64,000 nucleotides of DNA from Streptomyces gardneri (GCF_006539185.1 NZ_BJMN01000025.1:62001-126000); one strand, 5' to 3'; positions 33,011 through 42,300 are shown, counted from the first letter of the stretch. Notes: generated from the letters alone by a model not told the origin. Program-made: numbers and translations.

Positions 33011-35068
33011 ATGGGTCGGCGTTCCGGTGGGCTGATCGGGATCTGGGCCGAGCAGCAGCGGGTTGCGCAGCGGCAGCGGGAGGGGCAGCAGCAGGCGGTG
33101 CTGCGGCAGCAGCGGGACGCCGAAGGGGCGCAGCGGGCGTACGAGCGGGATGTCGCCCGGATGCAGAAGGAGCAGAAGGCCGCCTATCGGCGGCATCGGG
33201 ACGACGACGCTCTGCGGCGCACCCACGAGTTGGACGCGCGGGTCGCCGTCCTCGAAGGGCTGCTCGTCTCGGGGTGTCGGGCTCCGGCCTTCGGTGTCGA
33301 CGCCTTGCGGCAGGCCGAGGAGGTGGAGCCGTTCGCGCCCGGGCCGTTGGGGGTTCCCGTGGTGATGCCCGACGAGCGGCACTACCAGGAGCGCGGCGGG
33401 CGGGCGCGGTTCGAGCGGGACTGGTACGCGGCGCAGGCCGCCGAGGCCCGGCGCCTGGAGCAACTGGCCGCGTACCGGAGGGAGTACGACGTGTGGGCCG
33501 CGGGGCGGCTCGCCGAGATCCGGCGCCACAACGACGGGCTCGCCGGGACCGCCGACGCGTTGCGGGCGGGCGAGCCCGACACCGTCGTCGAGTACTTCTC
33601 CGCCGTGCTCTTCGCCTCGACCGCCTGGCCGGAGGGCTTTCCGCGGGAGGTGGCCGCCGCCTACGACCGCGCCGGGCGGACGTTCGTCCTGGACTGGGAC
33701 CTGCCCGGGTACGAGGTCGTGCCCGCCGCCAGGGGCGTCAAGTACCTGCCGAGCACGGACCAGGACAAGGAGGTGCCGCGGCCGGTGACGCAGCGGCGGG
33801 TCCTCTACCGGGACGTGCTCGCGCAGAGCGTCCTGCTCGCCGTGCGGGAGCTGTTCGTCGCCGATCGCTTCGGGCTGCTCGACGAAGTCGTGCTGAACGG
33901 GTACGTGGGTGGGGTCGATCCCGCCACCGGGCTCGCCGGGCGGGTGTGCGTGGCTTCCGTCGCCGTGGGGCGGCGGGACTTCGAGCGGCTGAACCTGCAG
34001 CTCGTCGGGGCCGTGGAGTGCCTGACCGGGGCCCTCGCCGGCCGTCTGTCGGCGAAGCCCGAGGAACGGGTCGCCGTGGCACCACTCCGTACGCCCGACC
34101 AGGTCGGGTCCGAGGTCGTGGTGCAGGGGGACGGCGAGGAGCCCGACCTGCTCGCCATGGACCCGATCGCCTTCGAAGGCCTGGTCGCCGAGCTCTTCCG
34201 GGCCCGCGGGCTCCAGGCGGTCACCACGCGCCGGTCCAACGACGGCGGGGTCGACGTCGAGGCGCTCGATTCCGACCCGATCAGCGGCGGGTCGATCGTC
34301 GTGCAGGTGAAGCGGTACCGGAACACCGTGCCGCCGACCGCCGTACGCGATCTCTACGGGACCGTGCAGGACGCCGGAGCGAACAAGGGCGTGCTGGTCA
34401 CCACCTCGAAGTTCGGGCCGGGCTCCTACACCTTCGCCAACGGGAAACCACTGACGCTGATCTCGGGGACCGAGCTCGTCGACCTGCTGCACCAGCACGG
34501 GCTGCGGGGGCGGCTGGGGCCTGGCACGGGGACGGTGCCCGTTCCCGCCGAGGCCCCCGTGGCCGCGCCGGCCGAGGCCGCCGACGACTTCAACCTGCTC
34601 GGCATGGTGTGGTCCGGGTCGGTCGCCCTGGACGTGTGCGCGCTGGTCTGCTCGGGCAATCAGGTCCTCGGCGACGAGTGGTTCGTCTTCTTCAACAACC
34701 ACTCCACACCCGATGGTTCGGTCGTGATGGTGGCCGCCGCTCCCGGTGACCGCGCGGCCGTCCGCGTCGGCTTCGACGCCCTGCCGGCCCGGGCCGATCG
34801 GCTCGTCCTCGTGGCGGCGGTGGATCCGGAGGTGAACCCGGACGCCGACCTGGGCGGGTTCACCGACGCGGGGATCCGGCTGCGCGACGACGCCGGGGGC
34901 GAGCTGGACCGCCTTGAGGTGTCCGACGGGCGGCCCGGCGAGACCGCGCTCGTCCTCGGGTCGTTCCGGCGGCGGGCCGGCGGCAACTGGGACTTCGTTC
35001 TCGGGGGGAAGGGATATCAGGGCGGTCTTGAGGAGTTGGTGGGGGACTTCGGTATTCAGGTGGAGTGA
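33011..35068 (+). CDS. Mrr-type restriction-endonuclease domain fused to a TerD domain
   Basis: 685 residues. A coiled-coil, Gln/Arg-rich region at 12-80 and a mixed region to about 375 precede an Mrr_cat nuclease domain at about 380-500 with the active-site residues present: Asp415 (GGVDVEAL) and Gln432-x-Lys434 (VVQVKRYRN). A linker rich in Ala/Pro (505-525) leads to a TerD domain (527-685) with DEWFVFFNNHSTPDGS. The acidic DDE calcium site of standard TerD is missing. The ATG at 33011 has GGGGAGGGG upstream. Probably a DNA-targeting stress or defence protein; the target is unknown. Confidence 0.88.
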   Translation: MGRRSGGLIGIWAEQQRVAQRQREGQQQAVLRQQRDAEGAQRAYERDVARMQKEQKAAYRRHRDDDALRRTHELDARVAVLEGLLVSGCRAPAFGVDALRQAEEVEPFAPGPLGVPVVMPDERHYQERGGRARFERDWYAAQAAEARRLEQLAAYRREYDVWAAGRLAEIRRHNDGLAGTADALRAGEPDTVVEYFSAVLFASTAWPEGFPREVAAAYDRAGRTFVLDWDLPGYEVVPAARGVKYLPSTDQDKEVPRPVTQRRVLYRDVLAQSVLLAVRELFVADRFGLLDEVVLNGYVGGVDPATGLAGRVCVASVAVGRRDFERLNLQLVGAVECLTGALAGRLSAKPEERVAVAPLRTPDQVGSEVVVQGDGEEPDLLAMDPIAFEGLVAELFRARGLQAVTTRRSNDGGVDVEALDSDPISGGSIVVQVKRYRNTVPPTAVRDLYGTVQDAGANKGVLVTTSKFGPGSYTFANGKPLTLISGTELVDLLHQHGLRGRLGPGTGTVPVPAEAPVAAPAEAADDFNLLGMVWSGSVALDVCALVCSGNQVLGDEWFVFFNNHSTPDGSVVMVAAAPGDRAAVRVGFDALPARADRLVLVAAVDPEVNPDADLGGFTDAGIRLRDDAGGELDRLEVSDGRPGETALVLGSFRRRAGGNWDFVLGGKGYQGGLEELVGDFGIQVE

Positions 35069-35217
35069 CTTCGGTGGGCGGGTGAGCGGCTCCGTTCGGG
35101 TGGAGTGGCTCTGGTTTCGGGTGGAGTCGCTCTGGCTTCGGGGTGCGTGAGGGGAGTTGCCGTGGGCTGTGAGCGGTGCGTTCGCGTCGTCCACAGCCTG
35201 TGGAACTCCCCCTTCCG

Positions 35218-36609
35218 TCAGTGGCGGCCCGTCACCTTGTCCGCCAGGGTCGCCACGCGGTCCGTCTCCGCGCTGTGGCCCGTGAGTTCGCGGCGGTCCG
35301 CGCCCCGGAAGGCCGCGTACATCGTCTGGACCGCGAGCCAACGCAGCGGCTCCGGCTCCCACTTGCGGACCTTGTGGTTCACCCAGGGCAGCGCGGTGAG
35401 GTCCGTGGGGCCCGACTGGCCCGAGTCCTGCTGGATCAGGTCGCTGAGGGTGCGGGCAGCCAGGTTGGCCGTGGCGACGCCCGAGCCGACGTAGCCGCCC
35501 GCCCAGCCGAGGCCCGTGGAGCGGTCGAGGGTCACCGTGGCGCACCAGTCGCGCGGGACGCCGAGGACGCCGGACCAGGCGTGGTCCACCCGTACCCCCG
35601 CCAGCTGGGGGAAGAAGCGGACCAGGATCTCGCGGAGCGCCTCGATGGTCTGCGGCTGGGTGCGGCCGTCGTTGTCCGTCCGCGAGCCGAAGCGGTACGG
35701 GACTCCCCGGCCGCCCAGTGCGATCCGGCCGTCCGCCGTGCGCTGCGAGTACATGTAGGCGTGCGCCATGTCGCCGAGGGTCTCGCGGCCCTCCCAGCCG
35801 ATGGACTCCCACTGGGCCTCCGTGAGCGGCTCGGTGGCGATCATCGAGGAGTTCATCGGCAGCCACGTGCGGCGCTGGCCGGCGAGGGAGGCCGTGAAGC
35901 CCTCGGTGCAGCGCAGGACGTACGGGGCGCGGACCGTGCCGTACGGGGTGATCGCGTGCTTCGGCTTGATCTCCGTGACCGGGGTCGACTCGTGGATCGT
36001 GACGCCGAGCGCCTCGACGGCCGCCGCGAGGCCCTTGACCAGCTTCACCGGGTGCAGGCGTGCGCCGTGCGGTGTCCAGGACGAACCGACGGCGCCGGTG
36101 ACGCGGATGCGGGCCGCCGTCTCGCGGGCGCCGTAGAGCTCGCGGTCGGTCTCCCCGAAGGCCGCCTCGGTCGCGTGGAAGTCCTTGAGGCGGGCCAGCT
36201 GCGCGGGGGAGAGGGCGACTTCCAGGACGCCTCCGCGGTGCTGGTCCGCCTCGATCTTCTCCGTCTCGCAGACGTCGAGGACCTCGTCGACGGTGGCGTT
36301 CATCGCCTGCTGGAGGCGGACGGCGGCCTCGTGGCCGTGGAGCTTGGCGTAGCGGGCGCGCCCCGCGATGCCGTTGTAGAGCCAGCCGCCGTTGCGCCCG
36401 GAGGCGCCGTAGCCGCAGAACTTCGCTTCGAGGACCGTGATGTTGAGGAAGGGGACGGCCTTCTTGAGGTAATAGGCGGTCCACAGGCCGGTGTAGCCGC
36501 CGCCGACGATGCAGACGTCGGCCGTCGTGTCGCCGGGGAGCGGCTCACGGGGTGCGGGGGCGCCCTCCTGCCCGTACCAGAACGAGATGCCGCCGTTGAC
36601 CGTACTCAT
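35218..36609 (-). CDS. FAD-dependent oxidoreductase (DAO family)
   Basis: 463 residues. The FAD-binding dinucleotide fold starts near residue 33 (DVCIVGGGYTGLWTAYYL), with YGASGRNGGWLY typical of glycine/sarcosine and gamma-glutamylputrescine oxidases. The C-terminus repeats the FAD contact (GLGWAGGYVGSGVATANLA). It is cytoplasmic and probably oxidises an amine or amino acid, releasing H2O2. The substrate is not fixed by the sequence. It is monocistronic. Confidence 0.88.
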   Translation of the reverse strand: MSTVNGGISFWYGQEGAPAPREPLPGDTTADVCIVGGGYTGLWTAYYLKKAVPFLNITVLEAKFCGYGASGRNGGWLYNGIAGRARYAKLHGHEAAVRLQQAMNATVDEVLDVCETEKIEADQHRGGVLEVALSPAQLARLKDFHATEAAFGETDRELYGARETAARIRVTGAVGSSWTPHGARLHPVKLVKGLAAAVEALGVTIHESTPVTEIKPKHAITPYGTVRAPYVLRCTEGFTASLAGQRRTWLPMNSSMIATEPLTEAQWESIGWEGRETLGDMAHAYMYSQRTADGRIALGGRGVPYRFGSRTDNDGRTQPQTIEALREILVRFFPQLAGVRVDHAWSGVLGVPRDWCATVTLDRSTGLGWAGGYVGSGVATANLAARTLSDLIQQDSGQSGPTDLTALPWVNHKVRKWEPEPLRWLAVQTMYAAFRGADRRELTGHSAETDRVATLADKVTGRH

Positions 36610-36771
36610 GTGTATCCCTCTTCCGCGTGCGTGGGCGGGACGTTACCGGGGCCTTGGGCCTGTGGATACGGGTCTTTCGCCGAGGGTTTCCGGGCGGCGA
36701 CCGGCCTACGCTCGGGGAGGTGGATCCGATGCGGACTTCGTGCGGATTTCGTCGTTCCGGAAGGGCTCTCC

Positions 36772-36897
36772 CATGGTCGTGCGGCAGGACTCGGCGGCAC
36801 ACCGACGGTCCTCGTCGACGGGACCGCGCTCCCCGGCGGGACCGCGCTCTGCGACGCGGCCGAATTCTCGAAGGCGCTGCGCGACGCGGGTGTCTAG
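36772..36897 (+). pseudogene. C-terminal remnant of a DsbA/thioredoxin-fold protein
   Basis: About 41 codons encode HGRAAGLGGTPTVLVDG followed by ALCDAAEFSKALRDAGV, then a stop. This matches the end of DsbA-like proteins: the cis-proline loop G-T-P-T-V, a strand and the terminal helix. No CxxC active site or matching N-terminus precedes it; upstream bases drift into other frames. It ends 11 bases before the kinase gene start and seems to be a truncated leftover. Confidence 0.55.
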
Positions 36898-36907
36898 TGT
36901 CGGGTAC

Positions 36908-37801
36908 GTGATTCACGTACCCGAGGAACTCGCCCTGTCCCAGGCCAAGTACAACGGTGAGGCGGGACGGGCGTTCGTCGCCGGGCTGCCCGCGCGGGCC
37001 GAGGAGTTCCTCGAAAGATGGGGGCTGAAGCTCACCGGGCCCTCGATGTACGGAGTGGCCTCGCTCGTGCTGCCCGTCGAGCGGATCGCCGACGGCACCC
37101 GCGCCGCGCTGAAGATGCAGATCCTCGACGACGAGACCGAGGGCGAGCCCGTCGGACTGCGCGCCTGGGACGGCGCGGGCGCGGTGCGCCTGCTCGCACA
37201 CGACGCCGGCACCGGGACCATGCTCCTGGAGTGGCTCGACGCCGCCCGGCCGCTCTCCACGGTCGAGGACACCCGGGAGGCGCTGCGGATCGTGGCGGAG
37301 CTCCTCGGCCGCCTCGTGGCGCTCCCCGCCCCCGCCGGGCTGCGGACCCTCGGCGACATCGCCGCCGGGATGCTCGCGGACGTACCGGACGCGGCCGCGC
37401 GGCTCGGCGCGGCGGACGCGGCGGTCCTGCGGGACTGCGCGGCGGCCGTACGGGACGTGGTGGGCGAGCCGGGGGACCGGCTGCTCCACTGGGACCTCCA
37501 CCTGGACAACGTCCTCGCCGCCGAGCGCGAGCCCTGGCTCGCCATCGACCCGAAGCCGCTCGCCGGGGATCCCGGCTTCGACCTCCTGCCCGCGCTGACG
37601 GACCGCTTCGATCCCGACCCGGACGAGCTGCTGTGGCGCTTCGACCTGCTCGCCGAGGTCGTCGGCGACCGGCGGCGGGCGGCGGCGTGGACCCTCGGCC
37701 GCGTCCTGCAGAACGGGCTCTGGGACGTCGAGGACGGCGAGCCCGGCCTGGACGCCGAGCAGGTGGCGCTCGCGCGAATCCTGCTGGCGAGAAGGGCCTG
37801 A
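36908..37801 (+). CDS. APH(6)/hydroxyurea-type phosphotransferase
   Basis: 297 residues of the aminoglycoside/hydroxyurea phosphotransferase family, which phosphorylates streptomycin-like aminoglycosides or hydroxyurea. A catalytic loop HWDLHLDNVL and a metal-binding IDPKPLAGDPGFDLLPAL are present, both in the form usual for APH(6) enzymes. Start GTG at 36908. Whether it confers resistance or has a housekeeping role is not readable. The next gene starts 19 bases after its stop, so they may share a transcript. Confidence 0.85.
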   Translation: MIHVPEELALSQAKYNGEAGRAFVAGLPARAEEFLERWGLKLTGPSMYGVASLVLPVERIADGTRAALKMQILDDETEGEPVGLRAWDGAGAVRLLAHDAGTGTMLLEWLDAARPLSTVEDTREALRIVAELLGRLVALPAPAGLRTLGDIAAGMLADVPDAAARLGAADAAVLRDCAAAVRDVVGEPGDRLLHWDLHLDNVLAAEREPWLAIDPKPLAGDPGFDLLPALTDRFDPDPDELLWRFDLLAEVVGDRRRAAAWTLGRVLQNGLWDVEDGEPGLDAEQVALARILLARRA

Positions 37802-37820
37802 TCCGGGGCAGGCTGGTCCC

Positions 37821-38303
37821 ATGATCCGTACCGCCACGCCCGCAGACGTCCCCGTCGTCTTCGCCATGATCCGCGACCTCGCGGAGTACGAGAAGGCCCT
37901 CCACGAGGTCCGTACGACCCCGGACCAGCTCCACGAGGCCCTCTTCGGCGACCGTCCCGCCGCCTTCGCCCACATCGCGGAGACGGAGTCCGGCGAGATC
38001 GCCGGCTTCGCGCTCTGGTTCCTCAACTTCTCGACCTGGCGCGGTGTCCACGGCATCTACCTGGAGGACCTGTACGTCCGTCCGGAGGTGCGCGGCGGCG
38101 GCCACGGCAAGGCCCTGCTGGCCGAGCTGGCCCGCATCTGCGTGGACCGCGGCTACGAGCGCCTGGAGTGGTCCGTCCTGAACTGGAACAAGCCGTCGAT
38201 CGACTTCTACGAGTCCCTGGGCGCCCGCCCGCAGGACGAGTGGACGGTCTACCGCCTCACGGACGGGGCGCTGGCGGAACTGGGCGGGGCGGGACCGCTG
38301 TAG
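37821..38303 (+). CDS. GNAT N-acetyltransferase, diamine acetyltransferase-like
   Basis: 160 residues. Motif A is LEDLYVRPEVRGGGHGKALLAELA, with VLNWNKPSIDFYESLGA before the end. The layout (YEKA early, GIYLEDLYV) is that of spermidine/spermine acetyltransferase SSAT relatives. A polyamine acceptor is plausible but unproven. It follows the phosphotransferase by 19 bases. Confidence 0.88.
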   Translation: MIRTATPADVPVVFAMIRDLAEYEKALHEVRTTPDQLHEALFGDRPAAFAHIAETESGEIAGFALWFLNFSTWRGVHGIYLEDLYVRPEVRGGGHGKALLAELARICVDRGYERLEWSVLNWNKPSIDFYESLGARPQDEWTVYRLTDGALAELGGAGPL

Positions 38304-38324
38304 GAAGTGAGGTAGGAAAGGGGC

Positions 38325-38654
38325 ATGGACATCGAGCAGCGGTTTCAGCGGATCACCGACTTCATCGAGGCGCGCCTGACGCCCCTCTTCGACCCCGCGA
38401 ACGGGAAGGACCACGGGTTCGGGATGGACGACACGTCCCGGGCCCTGCGCGCCCTGCGCTACACCGTGCAGGCCGCCTCGGCGGTCAAGGGCCTCGTGGA
38501 GAAGCGGGAGTCGGCGCCGGAGCTGCGGCCCGTGGTCGACCAGGCCCTCGAGCACAACTGGGACGTGCTGCGCTCCGCCGCCCGGATGTGGGAGGACCAC
38601 GCCGACTTCCAGAAGGAGTTCAAGGCGCACTCCTGGGACGTCATCGGGGTCTGA
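38325..38654 (+). CDS. Small conserved hypothetical protein
   Basis: 109 residues, acidic and helical, no signal or membrane segment. It follows the GNAT gene by 21 bases on the same strand and has AGGAAAGGGG before its ATG, so it is probably part of the same transcript. No function recognised. Confidence 0.7.
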   Translation: MDIEQRFQRITDFIEARLTPLFDPANGKDHGFGMDDTSRALRALRYTVQAASAVKGLVEKRESAPELRPVVDQALEHNWDVLRSAARMWEDHADFQKEFKAHSWDVIGV

Positions 38655-38663
38655 GGCCTGGCC

Positions 38664-39668
38664 CTACGGGATCAGGACCACCTTGCCCGTCGTGCCCCGG
38701 GTCTCCAGGGCACGGTGGGCCTCCGCCGCCTCCGCCAGCGGGAAGCGGTGGACCGCCGGGCGGAGCGTGCCGTCGGTCGCGGCGGCGAGCGCGGCGAGTT
38801 CGAGGTTGCGTACGTCGCCGCCCGCCTTCTGGATCATGACGGGGCCGAGGACGGACTCCGAGGTGATGCCGCGCTCCGCGAGTTCCTCCGGTGTGAACGT
38901 CAGCGGTTCGCCGTCGTGCAGGCCCGCTCCGGACCAGCCGAACACGACGTGCTGCCCGCCCTCGCCGAGGAGGTCGACGGCGGCGCGGCCGGTGTCGCCG
39001 CCGACCGAGTCGAAGACGACGGTCGCGGAGCGCCCGAGCTCGTCGAGGTACGCGCGGACCTTCTCCGGCCAGTCCGGCTCCTTGTAGTCGACGGCGAGGT
39101 CGGCGCCGTTCGCCTCGACGAGCGTGACCTTCGCGGGGCCGCCGGCGAGGCCGATGACGGTGGCGCCGGCGTTCTTCGCGTACTGGACGAGCAGGGTGCC
39201 GATGCCGCCCGCGGCGGCCGGGACGATGGCGACCGAGTCGGGGCCGAGGTCGGTGAACTGGAGGATGCCCAGGGTCGTGCGGCCGGTGCCGATCATGGCG
39301 ACGGCCTCGGCCTCGCCGAGGTGGTCGGGGAGGGCGTGCAGGCGGGCGGCGTCGGTGACGGCGAGCTCCGCGTATCCTCCGGGGGCCATGCCGAGGTGGG
39401 CGACGACCCGCTTGCCGAGCCAGGACGGGTCGGTGCCCTCGCCGAGCGCGTCGACGGTGCCGGCGACCTCGCGGCCGGGGATCGTGGGGAGTTCGGCGGG
39501 GGCGGGGAAGGGGCCGGTGTGGCCGAGCCGCAGCGCGGTGTCGAGGAGGTGCACGCCGGCGGCCGCGACGCGGATACGGACCTGGCCGGGGGCCGGTACG
39601 GGGTCGGCCGTCTCCTCGTGGGTGAGGTTCTCGGCGGGGCCGAAGGCGTGGAGGCGGATGGCGTGCAT
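38664..39668 (-). CDS. Zinc-independent quinone oxidoreductase-like dehydrogenase (MDR family)
   Basis: 334 residues of the medium-chain dehydrogenase/reductase superfamily. The GroES-like half (to about 120) has PGREVAGTVDALGEG and no zinc cysteine set. The NADPH-binding half has AAAGGIGTLLVQYAKNAGATVIG. This is typical of NADPH:quinone reductases (QOR). The ATG at 39668 begins the homologous part. It is convergent with the small hypothetical gene. Confidence 0.88.
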   Translation of the reverse strand: MHAIRLHAFGPAENLTHEETADPVPAPGQVRIRVAAAGVHLLDTALRLGHTGPFPAPAELPTIPGREVAGTVDALGEGTDPSWLGKRVVAHLGMAPGGYAELAVTDAARLHALPDHLGEAEAVAMIGTGRTTLGILQFTDLGPDSVAIVPAAAGGIGTLLVQYAKNAGATVIGLAGGPAKVTLVEANGADLAVDYKEPDWPEKVRAYLDELGRSATVVFDSVGGDTGRAAVDLLGEGGQHVVFGWSGAGLHDGEPLTFTPEELAERGITSESVLGPVMIQKAGGDVRNLELAALAAATDGTLRPAVHRFPLAEAAEAHRALETRGTTGKVVLIP

Positions 39669-39738
39669 GACGGTTCCCCTGTCGTCGTCGCTGACACTGC
39701 AGCGGGTTCTTCCGGTGACAGTTCCCGAGCCTCCGCCC

Positions 39739-40902
39739 TCAAGCGCGCTTGAGGTCAAGCAGTTCCGTGCGGACGGCCAGCGACACCGCCTCGATCGCGC
39801 TCGTGAACGACACCTCCGACAGCACACCGGGCGCCGCCACCTGGTCGCCCACCAGGTACACGCCGTCGCCCCGGTCGACGGCCGGCCGGTCGCGCCAGGT
39901 GGTGCCCGGCCGGTCCACCGCTCCCGTACGGCCCTGGGACACGGCCTCCCGTCGCCACACCGTCCGCTCGCGCCAGCCGGGGAAGGCGCGGTCGAGGAGC
40001 CGCTCGCCGTGGGCGACGCCGTCGGCCTTGGACTCGTCGGGGCCGATGGGCAGCTGGGCCTGGACGAGCTGCTGTCCGGCGGGGGCGAGCGAGGGGTCCT
40101 GCGCCGTGAAGCGTTCGATCCAGCCGGGCGCGTCCAGGTCCGAGACGACGAACGGGTCGCCCTTCCGGGTCCGCAGCGCCAGGTCGAACAGGACCGTGCG
40201 GCCGCTGTCCCAGGTCAGCGACGGGTCGCCGAGGAGCCGGGCGGCGGCGGGCAGGGCGGTGGCGACGACCACGGGTCCTTCGCCGAGCGGCAGGCTGTCG
40301 ACGCGGGACGAGGTCTCGATCCGTACGCCCATCTCCCAGGCGCGCGCGACCATCCGCTCGATCAGCAGGCCCCAGCCGCCCAGGATGTAGTGGGCCTCGG
40401 GCGGCAGGGAGCCGGCCCGGTGCAGGCGTTCCTGGACGAAGCGGGCCGAGAGCGAGCCCGGGTCGTGGTGGAAGAGGGCGACCGCGCTGTAGGCGGCGGC
40501 GTCGTGGGCGGTCCGCTCGCCCGCGAGGCCGGTGACCCAGGTGCGGAAGTCCAGGTCGACGGGGGCCTGGCCGGCGCTGCGGAGGGTCTGGCGCAGCAGG
40601 CCGAGCGGCGGGGTGCGGCGCAGGGCGCCGTCGCGGTGGAAGCGGAGCCGGAGGGCCTCGGCGGGCGGGAGCGGGGCGAGGGGGCCGAGGAGGCCGCGCT
40701 GCTTCAGCCAGGTCCAGTGGGGGCCGCCGGCGTAGAGGGCGTGCGGGCCTTCGTTGGTGCCGTACGGGCCTTCGGCGGTACGGGCCCGGCCGCCGGGCGT
40801 GCGGTGGGCCTCGTGCAGGGTCACCTTCGCGCCGGCCTCGGCGGCGGTGATCGCCGCGGTGAGTCCCGCGAAACCGCCGCCGATGATGGTGAGCTTGCGC
40901 AT
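39739..40902 (-). CDS. FAD/NAD(P)-dependent oxidoreductase, amine oxidase/phytoene-desaturase-like
   Basis: 387 residues. FAD binding at the very N-terminus (TIIGGGFAGLTAAITAAEAG, then GGRART) and a C-terminal GDQVAAPGVLSEVSF segment mark a phytoene desaturase or protoporphyrinogen oxidase-like fold. It is cytoplasmic and the substrate is unknown. It is 70 bases upstream of the quinone oxidoreductase on the same strand, a possible redox operon. The upstream region has tandem repeats. Confidence 0.82.
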   Translation of the reverse strand: MRKLTIIGGGFAGLTAAITAAEAGAKVTLHEAHRTPGGRARTAEGPYGTNEGPHALYAGGPHWTWLKQRGLLGPLAPLPPAEALRLRFHRDGALRRTPPLGLLRQTLRSAGQAPVDLDFRTWVTGLAGERTAHDAAAYSAVALFHHDPGSLSARFVQERLHRAGSLPPEAHYILGGWGLLIERMVARAWEMGVRIETSSRVDSLPLGEGPVVVATALPAAARLLGDPSLTWDSGRTVLFDLALRTRKGDPFVVSDLDAPGWIERFTAQDPSLAPAGQQLVQAQLPIGPDESKADGVAHGERLLDRAFPGWRERTVWRREAVSQGRTGAVDRPGTTWRDRPAVDRGDGVYLVGDQVAAPGVLSEVSFTSAIEAVSLAVRTELLDLKRA

Positions 40903-40934
40903 GTCCGTCTCCCTCGTGTCCGCGTCCCGTGGCG

Positions 40935-40990
40935 GGGTGCCGTGGCCGGGTGCTGTGGCCGGGTGCCGTGGCCGGGTGCCGTGGCCGGTT
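40935..40990. repeat. Tandem 13-bp repeats upstream of the FAD oxidoreductase
   Basis: Four close copies of GGGTGCCGTGGCC with diverged extra copies (GTTTCCGTGTCC) beyond. They lie between divergent genes at 40902 and 41116, where the promoters must be. Confidence 0.8.
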
Positions 40991-41115
40991 TCCGTGTCCG
41001 GGCCCGGGCCCGTCTCCGTGTCCGGGTCCCGTTTCCGGTCTCGTGTGGGGGACGGGCGGAGGGGTCGCGTTCGTGACATCGGGGCGCTGTCAGTGGCGTA
41101 CATCACCATGGGGTC

Positions 41116-41784
41116 ATGGCGATGGCACGGAAGAAGAAGGTGGCGGGGGCGCGGCGGCCGGAGGTGCGGCTGCCTCCGCTGGTGGCGTACGAGGGCGGGA
41201 TCGAGGCGGACGGGGACTACGACGGGCTCGAACTGACCGGGCTCGACCTGACCGGCCAGACGGGGGCGGGGGCCCGGTTCCTGGACTGCGCGCTGCGCGA
41301 GTGCGGGCTCGACGGGGCGCGGCTCACGGGGGCGCGGTTCCTCGACTCGGTGCTGACGGGGGTACGGGGAGTGGGCACGGACCTCTCGGGGGCGCAGCTG
41401 CGGGACGTGGAGGTCGTGGAGGCGCGGCTCGGCGGGGCGCAGCTGCACGGGGCGGTGCTGGAGAGAGTCGTGGTGCGGGGCGGCAAGAGCGACTACCTGA
41501 ACCTGCGGGCGGCGAAGCTGAAGGACGTCGTCTTCGAGGGGTGTGTGCTGAGCGAGCCGGACTTCGGGGGCGCGGTCCTCGAGCGGGTCGAGTTCGTGGA
41601 CTGTGCGCTGACCGGGGTGGACTTCTCCGGGGCGCGGCTGAAGGACGTGGATCTGCGCGGGGTGCAGCGTCTGGAGATCGCGCGCGGGGTGGAGTCGCTG
41701 GCCGGGGCCGTCATCTCGACGGCCCAGCTCTTCGACCTGGCGCCGGTGCTCGCGGCGCGGCTGGGGGTGCGGGTGGAGGGGTGA
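41116..41784 (+). CDS. Pentapeptide-repeat protein
   Basis: 222 residues. From about 40 to 195 the sequence follows the A(D/N)LXX five-residue rhythm (LTGLDLTGQTGAGARFLDC, LDGARLTGARFLDS, LSGAQLRDVEV). This predicts a right-handed quadrilateral beta-helix that mimics DNA in some family members (gyrase protection, as in MfpA/Qnr). The last 30 residues are helical. Whether it binds gyrase is unknown. It is monocistronic with a start at 41116. Confidence 0.85.
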   Translation: MAMARKKKVAGARRPEVRLPPLVAYEGGIEADGDYDGLELTGLDLTGQTGAGARFLDCALRECGLDGARLTGARFLDSVLTGVRGVGTDLSGAQLRDVEVVEARLGGAQLHGAVLERVVVRGGKSDYLNLRAAKLKDVVFEGCVLSEPDFGGAVLERVEFVDCALTGVDFSGARLKDVDLRGVQRLEIARGVESLAGAVISTAQLFDLAPVLAARLGVRVEG

Positions 41785-41799
41785 GCCGTCGTGTCGTCG

Positions 41800-42300
41800 T
41801 CAGGCCACGCGGGGGAAGCGGGCCTGGAGGGACCAGACGGCCGGGTTGTCGGCGAGGCCCTCGTGCATGTCGGTGAGGTCGGCGATCAGGTCGTGCAGGA
41901 AGTCGCGGGCCTCGCGGCGCAGTTCGGCGTGGTTGAAGGTGACCGGCGGCTCGTCGCCGGGCATCCAGTCGGCCTCGACGTCGACCCAGCCGAAGCGGCG
42001 CTCGAAGAGCATCCGGTCCGAGGACTCGGTGAAGTCGAGCTCCGCGTACTGCGGCTGTGCGGCGCGGCTGCCGCGCGGGTCCTGGTCGAGCTGCTCGACG
42101 ATGTCGCACAGGGCCCAGGCGAAGTCGAGGACGGGGACCCATCCCCAGGCTGTGGACACCTCGCGGTCCGCCTCGGTGTCGGCGAGATAGACGTCCCCGC
42201 AGAAGAGGTCGTGGCGCAGGGAGTGGACGTCCGCGTGGCGGTAGTCGGTCTGCGGCGGGTCGGGGAAGCGACGCGAGAGGGAGTAGCCGATGTCGAGCAC
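41800..42300 (-). CDS. Conserved hypothetical protein
   Basis: 166 residues, acidic, with WGWVPVLDFAWALCDIVEQL and RFGWVDVEADW as the most conserved-looking blocks. No signal or membrane segment. It is convergent with the pentapeptide gene (16 bases between stops). No domain recognised. Confidence 0.72.
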   Translation of the reverse strand: MLDIGYSLSRRFPDPPQTDYRHADVHSLRHDLFCGDVYLADTEADREVSTAWGWVPVLDFAWALCDIVEQLDQDPRGSRAAQPQYAELDFTESSDRMLFERRFGWVDVEADWMPGDEPPVTFNHAELRREARDFLHDLIADLTDMHEGLADNPAVWSLQARFPRVA

